The notes below the pieces were generated by a model that saw only the letters and a program-made list of their open reading frames with translations, searched no databases and was not told the origin of the DNA. From Sphaerotilus mobilis (GTDB taxonomy: Bacteria; Pseudomonadota; Gammaproteobacteria; Burkholderiales; Burkholderiaceae_C): a stretch of 64,000 nucleotides of DNA. Shown piece after piece: positions 17,762 through 26,486 of this stretch (position 1 is its first letter; the number at the start of each line of letters is the position of its first letter). The stretch lies in NCBI RefSeq assembly GCF_004216565.1, contig NZ_SGWV01000007.1:1106215-1170214 (forward strand). The letters run 5' to 3'. Both the position numbers and the translations under genes were made by a program.

Positions 17762-17938
17762 ATGCCAGCCGCAGCGTTCGAAACCAAAGTCGCCGTGCTG
17801 GTGACGCAGGTCTTATCGCCTTGCCTGCAAGTCGCCCACGCAGCAGGCAAGAACACCTCCGACATCGCGCTGGCGTTGGATGCGACCGTGGCCCTGGCGA
17901 CGCCAGCGGACGCGACAGGAACCCCCACGACCTCATGA
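17762..17938 (+). CDS. Small 58-residue protein coupled to hsdM
   Basis: Unrecognised small protein, [18 protein letters not shown] at its N-terminus, mostly helical and Ala/Thr-rich with one Cys. It has a good ribosome-binding site (GGAGAAG about eight bases before the ATG). Its TGA overlaps the hsdM ATG as ATGA (17935-17938), the usual sign of a real, translationally coupled gene. An in-frame ATG at 17714 would extend it by 16 residues but lacks a ribosome-binding site. No family or DNA-binding motif is evident. It could be a regulatory or structural partner of the methyltransferase, or only a leader frame that sets hsdM translation. Confidence 0.55.
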   Translation: MPAAAFETKVAVLVTQVLSPCLQVAHAAGKNTSDIALALDATVALATPADATGTPTTS

Positions 17939-19776
17939 ACAACCAGGCCCTCTCTTCCTTCATCTGGTCCGTCGCCGACCTGCTGCGCGGCGACTACAGG
18001 CAGTCCGAGTACGGCCGCGTCATCCTTCCCTTCACGATCCTGCGTCGACTGGACTGCGTGCTGGAGGCCACCAAGCCGGCCGTGCTGGCCGAGTTCAAGT
18101 CCAAGACCCAGGCCGGCCTGAATCCCGAGCCCTTCCTGCTGCGCAAGACCGGTGTGGGCTTCTTCAACAGCAGCCCGCTGGACCTGCCCACGCTGCTGGG
18201 CGATCAGGACCACATCCGGCAGAACCTCTACGCCTACCTGCAGGCCTTCTCGCCGTCGGCGCGCGACATCTTCGATCGCTTCGACTTCCACGCCCAGGTC
18301 GAGCGCCTGGCCAAGGCCGACCTGCTCTACCTCGTCACCGAGAAGTTCGCCAACATCGACCTGCACCCGCAGGTGGTCGACAACGCGACGATGGGCAGCG
18401 TCTTCGAGGAACTGATCCGCAAGTTTGCAGAAATCAGCAACGAGACCGCCGGGGAGCACTTCACCCCGCGCGAGGTCATCCGCCTGATGGTGAACCTGCT
18501 GTTCATCGAGGACGACGACGTGCTCACGCCCGGCAACGCCGTGGTGCGGACGATCTACGACCCCACCGCCGGGACCGGCGGCATGTTGAGCGTGGCGGCC
18601 GAGCACCTGCTGGCGCATAACCCGCAGGCGCGGCTGACCATGTACGGCCAGGAGCTCAACGACGAGAGCTATGCCATCTGCAAGGCCGACATGCTCATCA
18701 AGGGCCAGGACGTCGGCAACATCGTCGCGGGCAACACCCTGAGCGACGACGGCCACGTCACCCGTCGCTTCGACTACATGCTGGCCAACCCGCCCTTCGG
18801 CGTGGAGTGGAAGAAGGTCGAGAAGCAGGTGCGCCAGGAGCATGAGCAGAAGGGCTACGACGGCCGATTCGGCCCCGGCCTGCCGCGTGTCAGCGACGGT
18901 TCGATGCTCTTCCTGCTGCACCTCATCAGCAAGATGCGCCCGGCTGCAGAGGGCGGCAGCCGCTTCGGCATCGTGCTGAACGGCTCGCCACTGTTCACCG
19001 GTGGCGCCGGCAGCGGCGAGAGCGAGATCCGCCGCTGCGTGCTGGAGAACGACCTGCTGGAAGCCATCGTCGGCCTGCCCACCGACATGTTCTACAACAC
19101 CGGCATCGCCACCTACGTGTGGATCGTCTCCAACCGCAAGCCCGAGGACCGCAAGGGCTACGTGCAGCTCATCGACGCCAGCAGCTTCTGGCAGAAGATG
19201 CGCAAGAGCCTGGGCAGCAAGCGCCGCGAGATGAGCGACGCGCACATCTCCACCGTCACAAACCTGTTCGGCGACTTCACCGAAGCCGAGCAGGTCACGG
19301 TGCTGGACGCCCGGGGCCAGCCGGTCGGCGAACCGCAGCTCGTCCCCGCCACCGAAACGCTGCCCGCCGCACCGGAAGGCGGGCGCCTCAAGCGCGTGCC
19401 CATCGCCCGCATCTTCCGCAACGAGGACTTCGGCTACACGACGCTCACCGTCGAACGCCCGCTGCGTGATGAAGCCGGCAACATCGTCGTCGGCCAGAAA
19501 GGCAAGCAGAAGGGCAAGCCCCAGCCCGACAGCGCCCTGCGCGACACCGAGAACGTGCCACTCGGCGAGGACATCGCTGCCTACTTCGCCCGCGAGGTGC
19601 TGCCCCACGCACCCGACGCCTGGATCGACGACGAGAAGAGCAAGGTCGGCTACGAGATCCCCTTCAACCGCCACTTCTACGTTTTCGAGCCGCCGCGCAG
19701 CCTGCAGGCGATCGACGAGGAGCTGAAGGCGGTGTCGGCCAACATCGTCCGGATGCTGGGGGAGCTGGCGGAATGA
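17935..19776 (+). CDS. hsdM: Type I restriction-modification methyltransferase subunit
   Basis: Adenine-N6 DNA methyltransferase subunit, 613 residues. The N-terminal helical HsdM_N region ([20 protein letters not shown]) leads to [25 protein letters not shown]. The SAM-binding motif [10 protein letters not shown] is near residue 209, and the catalytic NPPFG near residue 285. The enzyme would act with two HsdM and one HsdS to methylate the bipartite target. It is the first large gene of hsdM-(winged helix)-hsdS-fic-hsdR, all on one strand with overlaps or short gaps. The length is somewhat larger than the ~500-residue norm because of a charged insertion near residues 515-525 ([10 protein letters not shown]). 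Confidence 0.95.
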   Translation: MNNQALSSFIWSVADLLRGDYRQSEYGRVILPFTILRRLDCVLEATKPAVLAEFKSKTQAGLNPEPFLLRKTGVGFFNSSPLDLPTLLGDQDHIRQNLYAYLQAFSPSARDIFDRFDFHAQVERLAKADLLYLVTEKFANIDLHPQVVDNATMGSVFEELIRKFAEISNETAGEHFTPREVIRLMVNLLFIEDDDVLTPGNAVVRTIYDPTAGTGGMLSVAAEHLLAHNPQARLTMYGQELNDESYAICKADMLIKGQDVGNIVAGNTLSDDGHVTRRFDYMLANPPFGVEWKKVEKQVRQEHEQKGYDGRFGPGLPRVSDGSMLFLLHLISKMRPAAEGGSRFGIVLNGSPLFTGGAGSGESEIRRCVLENDLLEAIVGLPTDMFYNTGIATYVWIVSNRKPEDRKGYVQLIDASSFWQKMRKSLGSKRREMSDAHISTVTNLFGDFTEAEQVTVLDARGQPVGEPQLVPATETLPAAPEGGRLKRVPIARIFRNEDFGYTTLTVERPLRDEAGNIVVGQKGKQKGKPQPDSALRDTENVPLGEDIAAYFAREVLPHAPDAWIDDEKSKVGYEIPFNRHFYVFEPPRSLQAIDEELKAVSANIVRMLGELAE

Positions 19777-19802
19777 GGACGCGATATCTCGCACGCGCCA
19801 CG

Positions 19803-19855
19803 ACTAAAAAGTGCCCAACAAGTCAAACACGATTTACTTGTAGACCGTTTTTAGT
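19803..19855. repeat. Nested inverted repeats at the hsdM/winged-helix boundary
   Basis: The outer arms are ACTAAAAA (19803-19810) and TTTTTAGT (19848-19855); the inner arms are ACAAGT (19818-19823) and ACTTGT (19836-19841). Both pairs are perfect and share nearly the same centre. The segment is conspicuously AT-rich against its surroundings and ends one base before the ATG at 19857. It could be an operator for the adjacent winged-helix protein, an internal promoter region or an mRNA hairpin hiding the start. Confidence 0.6.
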
Positions 19856-19856
19856 G

Positions 19857-20150
19857 ATGCAAACACGCCGCCAAGGTGAACAACTCAACTTCGAGACCCC
19901 GGCCGCCTTCTTCTCGCGCCTGAGCGACAAGCGTTGGGCGCCGGTGGGCGCGCCTCAAGGCCAAGACGATCTGGGGGTGTGTGAACTGGGGCGCCGCGCG
20001 GGCCGTGACGTCAAGCGCATGCACGAGGATGTTCAGTCCCTGCTCGAACTCGGCCTGGTGGAACGCACGGCCCCCGGCGGCGTGGTCCGCCCCTACACCG
20101 AAGTGCACATCGACATGCAACTGCTGTCGCCGCAGGGGGTAGCAGCGTGA
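19857..20150 (+). CDS. Winged-helix DNA-binding protein (HVO_A0114-like)
   Basis: Small putative regulator of 97 residues. The helix-turn-helix core reads LGVCELGRRAGRDVKRMHEDVQSLLELGLVER (two helices, split here by eye at GRD), followed by a wing and the C-terminal strand RPYTEVHIDMQL typical of HVO_A0114-family proteins. Compared with what I know of the family, prolines in KRWAPVGAPQG interrupt the first helix, so the fold may be weakened. I prefer the ATG at 19857 because upstream codons to 19773 (overlapping the hsdM stop) translate an AT-rich, non-conserved segment. The 3' end overlaps hsdS as GTGA. Its place inside a restriction operon suggests local regulation. Confidence 0.65.
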   Translation: MQTRRQGEQLNFETPAAFFSRLSDKRWAPVGAPQGQDDLGVCELGRRAGRDVKRMHEDVQSLLELGLVERTAPGGVVRPYTEVHIDMQLLSPQGVAA

Positions 20151-21499
20151 GTTTGCCGAGGTATCCAAACTACAAGCCCAGCGGCGTGGAGTGGCTGGGA
20201 GAGGTTCCAGCGCATTGGCGGGTAGACCGTCTCAAGGCGTCCATCGAGTCGGCGCGCAACGGCATCTGGGGCGAGGAACCAAAGGGGGACACCGACGATA
20301 TTGCTTGCGTTCGAGTGGCGGATTTCGATCGAATAGGTGTCAAGGTGAAAGCACCAATTCCGACGGTGCGATCCATCACCGAAAAGGAGCGAGCTGGCAG
20401 GCTGTTGCGCAAGGGTGATCTCCTGCTTGAAAAGTCAGGCGGCGGTGAACTTCAGCCTGTTGGCCAAGTCGTGATGTACCAATTGGACACCCCTGCGGTT
20501 TGCTCGAATTTTGTCGCACGGGTGGCTTTGGCGTCAGGCATGAGCGCGGGCTTCTGGAACTATGTCCACAGCGCCGCGTACTCCGTCGGCGTTAACGTTG
20601 GTGCCATCAATCAGACGTCCGGCATCCAGAACCTTGACCAAGACCGCTACTTCAATGAGCGAGCACCATTCCCGCCGCTTAACGAACAAACCGCCATCGC
20701 GACCTTCCTCGACCAAGAAACCGCCAAGCTCGACGCGCTGATTGCCGAGCAGGAAAAGCTCATCGCCCTGCTGGCCGAGAAGCGGCAGGCCACCATCTCC
20801 CATGCTGTGACGCGCGGGCTCAATCCTGGGGTGCCGATGAGGGATTCAGGAGTGGCTTGGTTGGGAGAGGTGCCGGGGCATTGGGACGTCACGCGGCTGA
20901 AACATGCCACCGAATTCGTAGTTGATTGCCCACACGAGACACCTACTTATGACGACGATGGCTTATATCGAGTTATTCGAACGGCCGATGTAAGTGAAGG
21001 ACAACTGCACTTGGATGCAATGTATTCAGTTGCGCAAGGCGAGTATCAACGGCGCATCCGTCGCATGGCTCTCGAGGCAGGTGACATCGTCTACGGTCGT
21101 GAAGGCGAGCGATGGGGTTTCGCTGCACAAGTACCCGAAAGCGAAATGTTCTGTCTAGGTCAGCGGATGATGCAGTTTCGTTCAGCATCGACGATGCACG
21201 CTCGGTTTTTAATGTGGCAATTGACCGCACGGAGTACTTATCGACAAGGCGAACTGGACACCGTCGGCGCCACCTCCCCGCACGTCAATGTCGGCACCAT
21301 TAGAAACTATGTACTGACCAAACCGCCGGTTGTAGAGCAACGACTGATCAGTGAATTCCTTGACATCGAGACGAAAAAGCTCGACCGACTCTACGGCGAG
21401 GCACAGCGGACTATTTCGCTTCTAAAAGAACGCCGCGCCGCCCTCATCGCCGCCGCCGTCACCGGGCAGATCGACGTGCGTGGCTGGCAGGCGGCCTGA
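20147..21499 (+). CDS. hsdS: Type I restriction specificity subunit
   Basis: DNA-recognition subunit of 450 residues with two target-recognition domains. The two halves are internally repeated: SGVEWLGEVPAHWRVDRLK opens half one and SGVAWLGEVPGHWDVTRLK half two; each ends in a coiled helix (FLDQETAKLDALIAEQEKL and FLDIETKKLDRLYGEAQRT). The recognition domains lie near residues 30-185 and 245-400, and their DNA is visibly lower in GC than the flanks, as expected for horizontally exchanged TRDs. The start is GTG at 20147, overlapping the stop of the winged-helix gene. The target sequence cannot be read from the protein. Confidence 0.94.
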   Translation: MSLPRYPNYKPSGVEWLGEVPAHWRVDRLKASIESARNGIWGEEPKGDTDDIACVRVADFDRIGVKVKAPIPTVRSITEKERAGRLLRKGDLLLEKSGGGELQPVGQVVMYQLDTPAVCSNFVARVALASGMSAGFWNYVHSAAYSVGVNVGAINQTSGIQNLDQDRYFNERAPFPPLNEQTAIATFLDQETAKLDALIAEQEKLIALLAEKRQATISHAVTRGLNPGVPMRDSGVAWLGEVPGHWDVTRLKHATEFVVDCPHETPTYDDDGLYRVIRTADVSEGQLHLDAMYSVAQGEYQRRIRRMALEAGDIVYGREGERWGFAAQVPESEMFCLGQRMMQFRSASTMHARFLMWQLTARSTYRQGELDTVGATSPHVNVGTIRNYVLTKPPVVEQRLISEFLDIETKKLDRLYGEAQRTISLLKERRAALIAAAVTGQIDVRGWQAA

Positions 21500-21580
21500 G
21501 AAAAAAGTGTGTGAGCACCGTCGTTCTGGCAAAAAAATCGTGACACTGGCGGTTTTTCAAGCGCTCGGGGTGGAACTGGC

Positions 21581-23098
21581 ATGAGCGACGTGGGCTACGC
21601 CTGGATCCAGGATCGGCTGGGGACGCCGAACTTCCTGGGTGCGCGGCGCGCGCGCCTGAGCTCAGGGGTCACGCGCATCGAACGCAGCGCGGACGGTGGA
21701 CTGGCGGTGCCCGACAAGCTGGCGCCTGAGCCCACCGTCCTTCAACACGCGCTGTTCGCCCTCAAGCACGAGGGCGTGCACCTGGGCCTGCTCCTCAGCG
21801 CCCTGCGCAACACGCCGCCCCAGGACCTGACGGCGCTGGTGCTGGCCGCCCCGAACGGCGTGTACGGCCGCAAGCTGGGCCACCTGTGGGAGCGTTGGCA
21901 CCGACAGCAGCTGCCCGGGCTGGATGACTTCCGCGTGGCGTCTGCCTATGCGCCCTTGTTCGACCCGGCGACCTACTTCGTGGGTCAGGCGCGGCGTGAT
22001 GCGCGCTGGCGCATCGAGTGCAACGGCCTGGGCGAGCTGGACTTCTGCCCCGTGGTGCGCAAGACGCCCGCCATCCAGGCCCTGGTGGACAAGGACATCC
22101 TGGCGCAAGCCAAGGCGTTTGCCGATTCGGTGGGCGCCGCCATGCTGGAGCGCGCCCTGGCCTGGGCCTACCTGAGCGAGACCGAAGGCTCCTTCGCCAT
22201 CGAGGGTGAAACCCCCAGCCAAGACAAGACCGCCCTGTTCGCCGCCGTGCTGCGACGCGCCCATGAGCAGCGACCGGTCACGGAAGAGATGCTGGTGGAG
22301 TTGCAGAACGCCGCCATCTCCAACCCATACGACAAGGCGGTGCAGTTCCGCACCGAACAGAACCGGCTGCAGAAGGACGTTCCGGGTGCCGCCGGCGTGA
22401 CCTACGTCCCCCCGGCCCCTGAACTGGCAGTGGCGCTGATGCATGGCCTGATGCGCCTGGCCAATGAGCGCCCCGCCACGCTGGACGCCCTGGTGCACGC
22501 CGCCGTGGTGTCGTTCGCCTTCGTGTTCATCCACCCGTTCATGGACGGCAACGGACGACTGTCGCGCTTCCTGATCCACCACTGCCTGGGGCAGACGGGC
22601 CTGTTGCCGCCTCAATTCCTGCTGCCCGTCTCGGTGGCGATGAAGAAACACGAGGCCGCCTACCTGAGCGCGCTGACGGCCTTCAGCAAGCCGGCACGCC
22701 AGTTGTGCCAAGTGACCTGGGCTGGCGACGAGCACTATGCCTACGACTGGGCCGACGGTGCCGACATCTGGTTCCGGACCATGGACCTGACCGATGCGGT
22801 GGCCTTCACGCTCGACATGGCCGAGGCATCGCTGGACACCCACATGCGCCAGGAGGTGGAGTTTCTGGCCTTGTTCGATCAGGTCAAGCGCCACATCGAC
22901 GCCCGCCACGACTTGCGCGGCAGTGATCTGGCCACCCTCATCGTGACGATCCACCAGAACGGCGGCACGCTGTCCAACAACCGCCGCAAGCGCTATGCAG
23001 ACCGGGTCCAGGCGCATGTGCTCGATGCCATCGAGCAGGCCGTCCGCCGCGCCATGCAAGGACAGGCCTTGGACTCGGACGTCGACCCGGGCGAGTGA
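21581..23098 (+). CDS. Fic-domain protein (probable AMPylase/nucleotidyl transferase)
   Basis: A 505-residue Fic protein lying between hsdS and hsdR. The Fic active site HPFMDGNGRLSR is near residue 317 and keeps the catalytic His, the acidic Mg ligand, and both Gly and Arg of HxFx(D/E)GNGRxxR. About 110 residues upstream, SFAIEG fits the inhibitory (S/T)xxxE(G/N) motif, marking a class II Fic protein with the autoinhibitory helix in the same chain. Such enzymes usually transfer AMP to hydroxyl side chains. The target is unknown. The distance to hsdS is 81 bp and to hsdR 27 bp, so it is probably coexpressed. Regulation of, or a toxin-like back-up to, the restriction system is inference. Confidence 0.9.
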   Translation: MSDVGYAWIQDRLGTPNFLGARRARLSSGVTRIERSADGGLAVPDKLAPEPTVLQHALFALKHEGVHLGLLLSALRNTPPQDLTALVLAAPNGVYGRKLGHLWERWHRQQLPGLDDFRVASAYAPLFDPATYFVGQARRDARWRIECNGLGELDFCPVVRKTPAIQALVDKDILAQAKAFADSVGAAMLERALAWAYLSETEGSFAIEGETPSQDKTALFAAVLRRAHEQRPVTEEMLVELQNAAISNPYDKAVQFRTEQNRLQKDVPGAAGVTYVPPAPELAVALMHGLMRLANERPATLDALVHAAVVSFAFVFIHPFMDGNGRLSRFLIHHCLGQTGLLPPQFLLPVSVAMKKHEAAYLSALTAFSKPARQLCQVTWAGDEHYAYDWADGADIWFRTMDLTDAVAFTLDMAEASLDTHMRQEVEFLALFDQVKRHIDARHDLRGSDLATLIVTIHQNGGTLSNNRRKRYADRVQAHVLDAIEQAVRRAMQGQALDSDVDPGE

Positions 23099-23125
23099 CC
23101 CACCAAGACAGGGAGAAAGGCCGCC

Positions 23126-26100
23126 ATGAGCCTGCACCAGGAAATCCACTTCGAGACCGACATCTGCGCCCACCTCGCCGCGCACGGCTGGCTCTACGAG
23201 GACGGCGCCGCCAGCGGCTTCGACACCGCACGTGGCCTCTACATGCCCGACCTGCTGGCCTGGATCGAGGCCACGCAAGCGGAGGCTTGGCACAAGCTGC
23301 AGAAGAGCCACGGCACTGCGGCGCCCACCGTGCTGGCCGATCGTCTGCGCAAGGTGCTCAACGAGCGCGGCACGCTGGAGGTGCTGCGCCGTGGCCTGGA
23401 ACTGTTGGGCCTGAAGGAGCCGCTGGCGCTGGCGCAGTTCAAGCCCGCGCTGGGCCTGAACCCGGCCACGCAGGCGCGCTATGCCGCCAACCGGCTGCGC
23501 GTGCTGCGGCAGGTGCACCACTCGCCCCATCAGCCCAAGGATGCGCTCGACCTGGTGCTGTGCCTCAACGGTCTGCCGGTGGCAACGGTGGAACTCAAGA
23601 GCAACTTCACGCAGAGCGTGCACGATGCGGTCGACCAGTACCGCTACGACCGCTTGCCCCACCCGAAGACCGCCAAGGGCGGCATGCCGGAACCCGTGCT
23701 GGCTTTCCCCGGCGGCGCGCTGGTGCACTTCGCCGTCAGCCAGAGCGAGGTGATGATGGCCACGCGGCTGTCGGGATCGGCCACGCGATTCCTGCCCTTC
23801 AACCGGGGCAACGAAGGCGCGGCAGGCAATGCGCCCAATCCGGAGGGCTACGCCACCGCCTACCTGTGGGAAGAGGTGTGGGCGCGCGACAGCTGGCTGG
23901 AGATCCTGCACCGATACCTGGTCGGCAAGCGCGACGACAAGAAGCAGCTGCAGGCGGTGATCTTCCCGCGCTACCACCAGCTCGACGCGACGCGTCGGCT
24001 GGTGGCCGACGTGCTAGCCAACGCGAATCGGGGAGAAGGTGGCCAGCGCTACCTGATCCAACACTCGGCCGGCTCCGGCAAGACCAACTCGATCGCCTGG
24101 ACCGCCCACTTCCTGGCCGACCTGCACGATGCGCAGCACCAGAAGGTGTTCGACAGTGTGCTGGTCGTGAGCGACCGCAACGTGCTGGATGCGCAGCTTC
24201 AAGAGGCGCTGTTCGACTTCGCGCGCACCACCGGCGTGGTGGCCAGCATCACCAACGAAGCGGGCAGCAAGAGTGCCCAGCTTTCGCAGGCGCTGAAGGA
24301 TGGCAAGAAGATCATCGTCTGCACCATCCAGACCTTTCCCTTCGCCTTGCAGGCGGTGCAGGAACTGGCCGCCACCGAGGGCAAGCGCTTCGTCGTCATC
24401 GCCGACGAGGCGCACAGCTCGCAGACCGGTGAAGCGGCGGCCAAGCTCAAGCAACTGCTGTCGGCCGAAGAATGGGCCGCTGTCTCCAAGGATCTGCAGG
24501 ACGGCGGCGAGTTGGACACCGAGGCCCTGCTGGCTGCGCAGATGGCCGCGAAGTCCAGCGAGCAAGGGCTGACCTACATCGCCTTCACGGCCACGCCCAA
24601 GGCCAAGACGCTGGAGCTGTTCGGACGGCCGGGCACGGATGGGCTGCCTCAACCCTTCCACGTCTACTCGATGCGGCAGGCCATCGAGGAGGGCTTCATC
24701 CTCGACGTGCTGAAGAACTACACCAGCTACAAGCTGGCCTTCAAGCTCGCGCACAACGGGCAGGAGGTCGATGACGCCCAGGTCGAGCGCAGCGCCGCGA
24801 TGAAGGGGATCATGCAGTGGGTTCGACTGCACCCCTACAACATCGCGCAGAAGGTGCAGGTCGTCGTCGAGCACTACCGCGAGAACGTGCAGCCCCTGCT
24901 GGAGGGTCGCGCCAAGGCCATGGTGGTGGTGGCCAGCCGCAAGGAGGCGGTGCGCTGGCAGAAGGCGGTGCGGGCCTACATCGCGCAGCGTGGCTATGAA
25001 CTGGGCGTGTTGACCGCCTTCTCCGGCGAAGTGGATGACGCGGAGAGCTACCCGGCACCGGTCAGCGAAGCCAGCGCGGACGTGAACCCCAAGCTCAAGG
25101 GCCGCGACATCCGCGAGGCATTCGCGCAGTCCGAGAACCACCTGCTGCTGGTGGCCAACAAGTTCCAGACCGGCTTCGACCAGCCGCTGCTGTGTGGCAT
25201 GTACGTCGACAAGATGCTGGGTGGCATCCAGGCGGTGCAGACCCTGTCGCGCCTGAACCGCGCGCACCCCGGCAAGGACACGACCTACATCCTCGACTTC
25301 GTCAACGACCCGGCCCAGGTGCTGGCGGCCTTCCAGACCTACTACCAGACCGCCGAACTGGAAGCCACGACCGATCCGCACCTGGTCTACGACCTGCGGG
25401 CCAAGCTGGATGCGGCCGGCCACTACGACGAGTTCGAGGTGGACCGGGTTGCCAAGGTCGACCTCGATCCGAACGGCACGCAGAAACAGCTCGACGCGGC
25501 AATAGCCCCCGTGGCCGACCGCCTGCTCAAGCGCTACAAGGCCGCACAGGCCGAGAAGCTGCACGCCGAGGGCATCGGTGACGACCCGGCTGCGAAGGCC
25601 GCCAAGGACGTGCTGGACGCGCTGTTGCTCTTCAAGGGCGACATGGGCGCCTACGTGCGCCTGTACGCCTTCCTGAGCCAGATCTTCGACTACGGCAACA
25701 CGGCCATCGAGAAGCGTTTCCTGTTCTTCAAGCGGCTGATCCCCCTGCTCGATTTCGGCCGTGAGCGCGACACGGTCGACCTGAGCAAAGTGGTGCTGAC
25801 CCACCACAACCTGAAGAACCGAGGCAACCAGCCCTTGGGCTTGACGCCGAACGGCACCTACCCACTCACACCCATGGACGGGGCGGGCACGGGTGGCGTG
25901 CAGGAGAAGCAGAAGGACTACCTGGTCGAGATCATTGAGAAGGTGAACGGCTTGTTCGAAGGCGAGCTGTCCGACACGGACCAGCTCGTCTACGTGAACG
26001 GCGCGCTGAAAGGCAAGCTGCTGGAAAACGAGTTGTTGGTGCAGCAGGCCGCCAGCAACAGCAAGGAGCAGTTCGCCAACTCGCCTGACCTGAAGCAGGC

Positions 26101-26266
26101 CCTGCTCGACGCCATCATGGACGCCTTCGATGCCCACCAGAAGATGAGCACGCAGGCGCTGGGATCCGAACGCGTGCAGGACGGCCTGCGCGACATCTTG
26201 CTGGGGCCCGCGCAGCTCTACGAAGGCCTGCGCGCGAAGCACTCAGGCGCTGAGCCCAGGGCGTGA
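23126..26266 (+). CDS. hsdR: Type I restriction endonuclease subunit
   Basis: Translocase/nuclease subunit of 1046 residues, the normal HsdR length. The N-terminal nuclease domain shows DLVLCLNGLPVATVELKSN (PD-ExK type, ELK near residue 157) and a following QYRYDR. The SF2 motor has Walker A QHSAGSGKTNSIAW near residue 314, DEAHSSQTG near 427, a TATPK motif III, and later NKFQTGFDQP and QTLSRLNRAHPGK motifs. The C-terminal helical region would dock on HsdM. Start ATG with GGGAGAAAGG upstream. All catalytic motifs appear intact, so the system is probably active. Confidence 0.95.
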   Translation: MSLHQEIHFETDICAHLAAHGWLYEDGAASGFDTARGLYMPDLLAWIEATQAEAWHKLQKSHGTAAPTVLADRLRKVLNERGTLEVLRRGLELLGLKEPLALAQFKPALGLNPATQARYAANRLRVLRQVHHSPHQPKDALDLVLCLNGLPVATVELKSNFTQSVHDAVDQYRYDRLPHPKTAKGGMPEPVLAFPGGALVHFAVSQSEVMMATRLSGSATRFLPFNRGNEGAAGNAPNPEGYATAYLWEEVWARDSWLEILHRYLVGKRDDKKQLQAVIFPRYHQLDATRRLVADVLANANRGEGGQRYLIQHSAGSGKTNSIAWTAHFLADLHDAQHQKVFDSVLVVSDRNVLDAQLQEALFDFARTTGVVASITNEAGSKSAQLSQALKDGKKIIVCTIQTFPFALQAVQELAATEGKRFVVIADEAHSSQTGEAAAKLKQLLSAEEWAAVSKDLQDGGELDTEALLAAQMAAKSSEQGLTYIAFTATPKAKTLELFGRPGTDGLPQPFHVYSMRQAIEEGFILDVLKNYTSYKLAFKLAHNGQEVDDAQVERSAAMKGIMQWVRLHPYNIAQKVQVVVEHYRENVQPLLEGRAKAMVVVASRKEAVRWQKAVRAYIAQRGYELGVLTAFSGEVDDAESYPAPVSEASADVNPKLKGRDIREAFAQSENHLLLVANKFQTGFDQPLLCGMYVDKMLGGIQAVQTLSRLNRAHPGKDTTYILDFVNDPAQVLAAFQTYYQTAELEATTDPHLVYDLRAKLDAAGHYDEFEVDRVAKVDLDPNGTQKQLDAAIAPVADRLLKRYKAAQAEKLHAEGIGDDPAAKAAKDVLDALLLFKGDMGAYVRLYAFLSQIFDYGNTAIEKRFLFFKRLIPLLDFGRERDTVDLSKVVLTHHNLKNRGNQPLGLTPNGTYPLTPMDGAGTGGVQEKQKDYLVEIIEKVNGLFEGELSDTDQLVYVNGALKGKLLENELLVQQAASNSKEQFANSPDLKQALLDAIMDAFDAHQKMSTQALGSERVQDGLRDILLGPAQLYEGLRAKHSGAEPRA

Positions 26267-26486
26267 ATGCGGAGGTCTCTGACCACACTGTCCGAATGGC
26301 GCCAACTGGTGCAGCAAGTGACCTGCACCACATCGAGCGCATCGATCAACACGAGGCCAGGTCGACGATGCCGTCCTCCTCCCACCGATCAAGCAGCAAG
26401 GACGCCAGACCCGCCGGCTCACCGACGCTCCGTCGGCGGCCTTGGAAACGAGCGTTCAGTCAAGCTCAAACGCTTTTCCCTGGTCG
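26267..26486. other. Non-coding junction after hsdR
   Basis: These 220 bases lie between the hsdR stop and the stop of the convergent oxidoreductase gene. A segment at 26373-26401 resembles the tRNA-Ala 3' end plus flank (shared CCACCGATC, with similar bases on both sides). A short minus-strand stretch around 26300-26460 translates into plausible but unassignable residues without a start. No terminator is obvious. Confidence 0.35.

Noticed and set aside
21662..26242. Two minus-strand frames of over 700 codons over fic and hsdR
   Set aside because: Sense-strand motifs (Fic site, helicase motifs) prove the plus-strand genes; the antisense translations lack domains.
26300..26460. Minus-strand fragment ending in LLLDRWEEDGIVDLASC
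   Set aside because: Reads like natural protein but is bounded by stops within about 35 codons and has no start; possibly a remnant, too short to assign.
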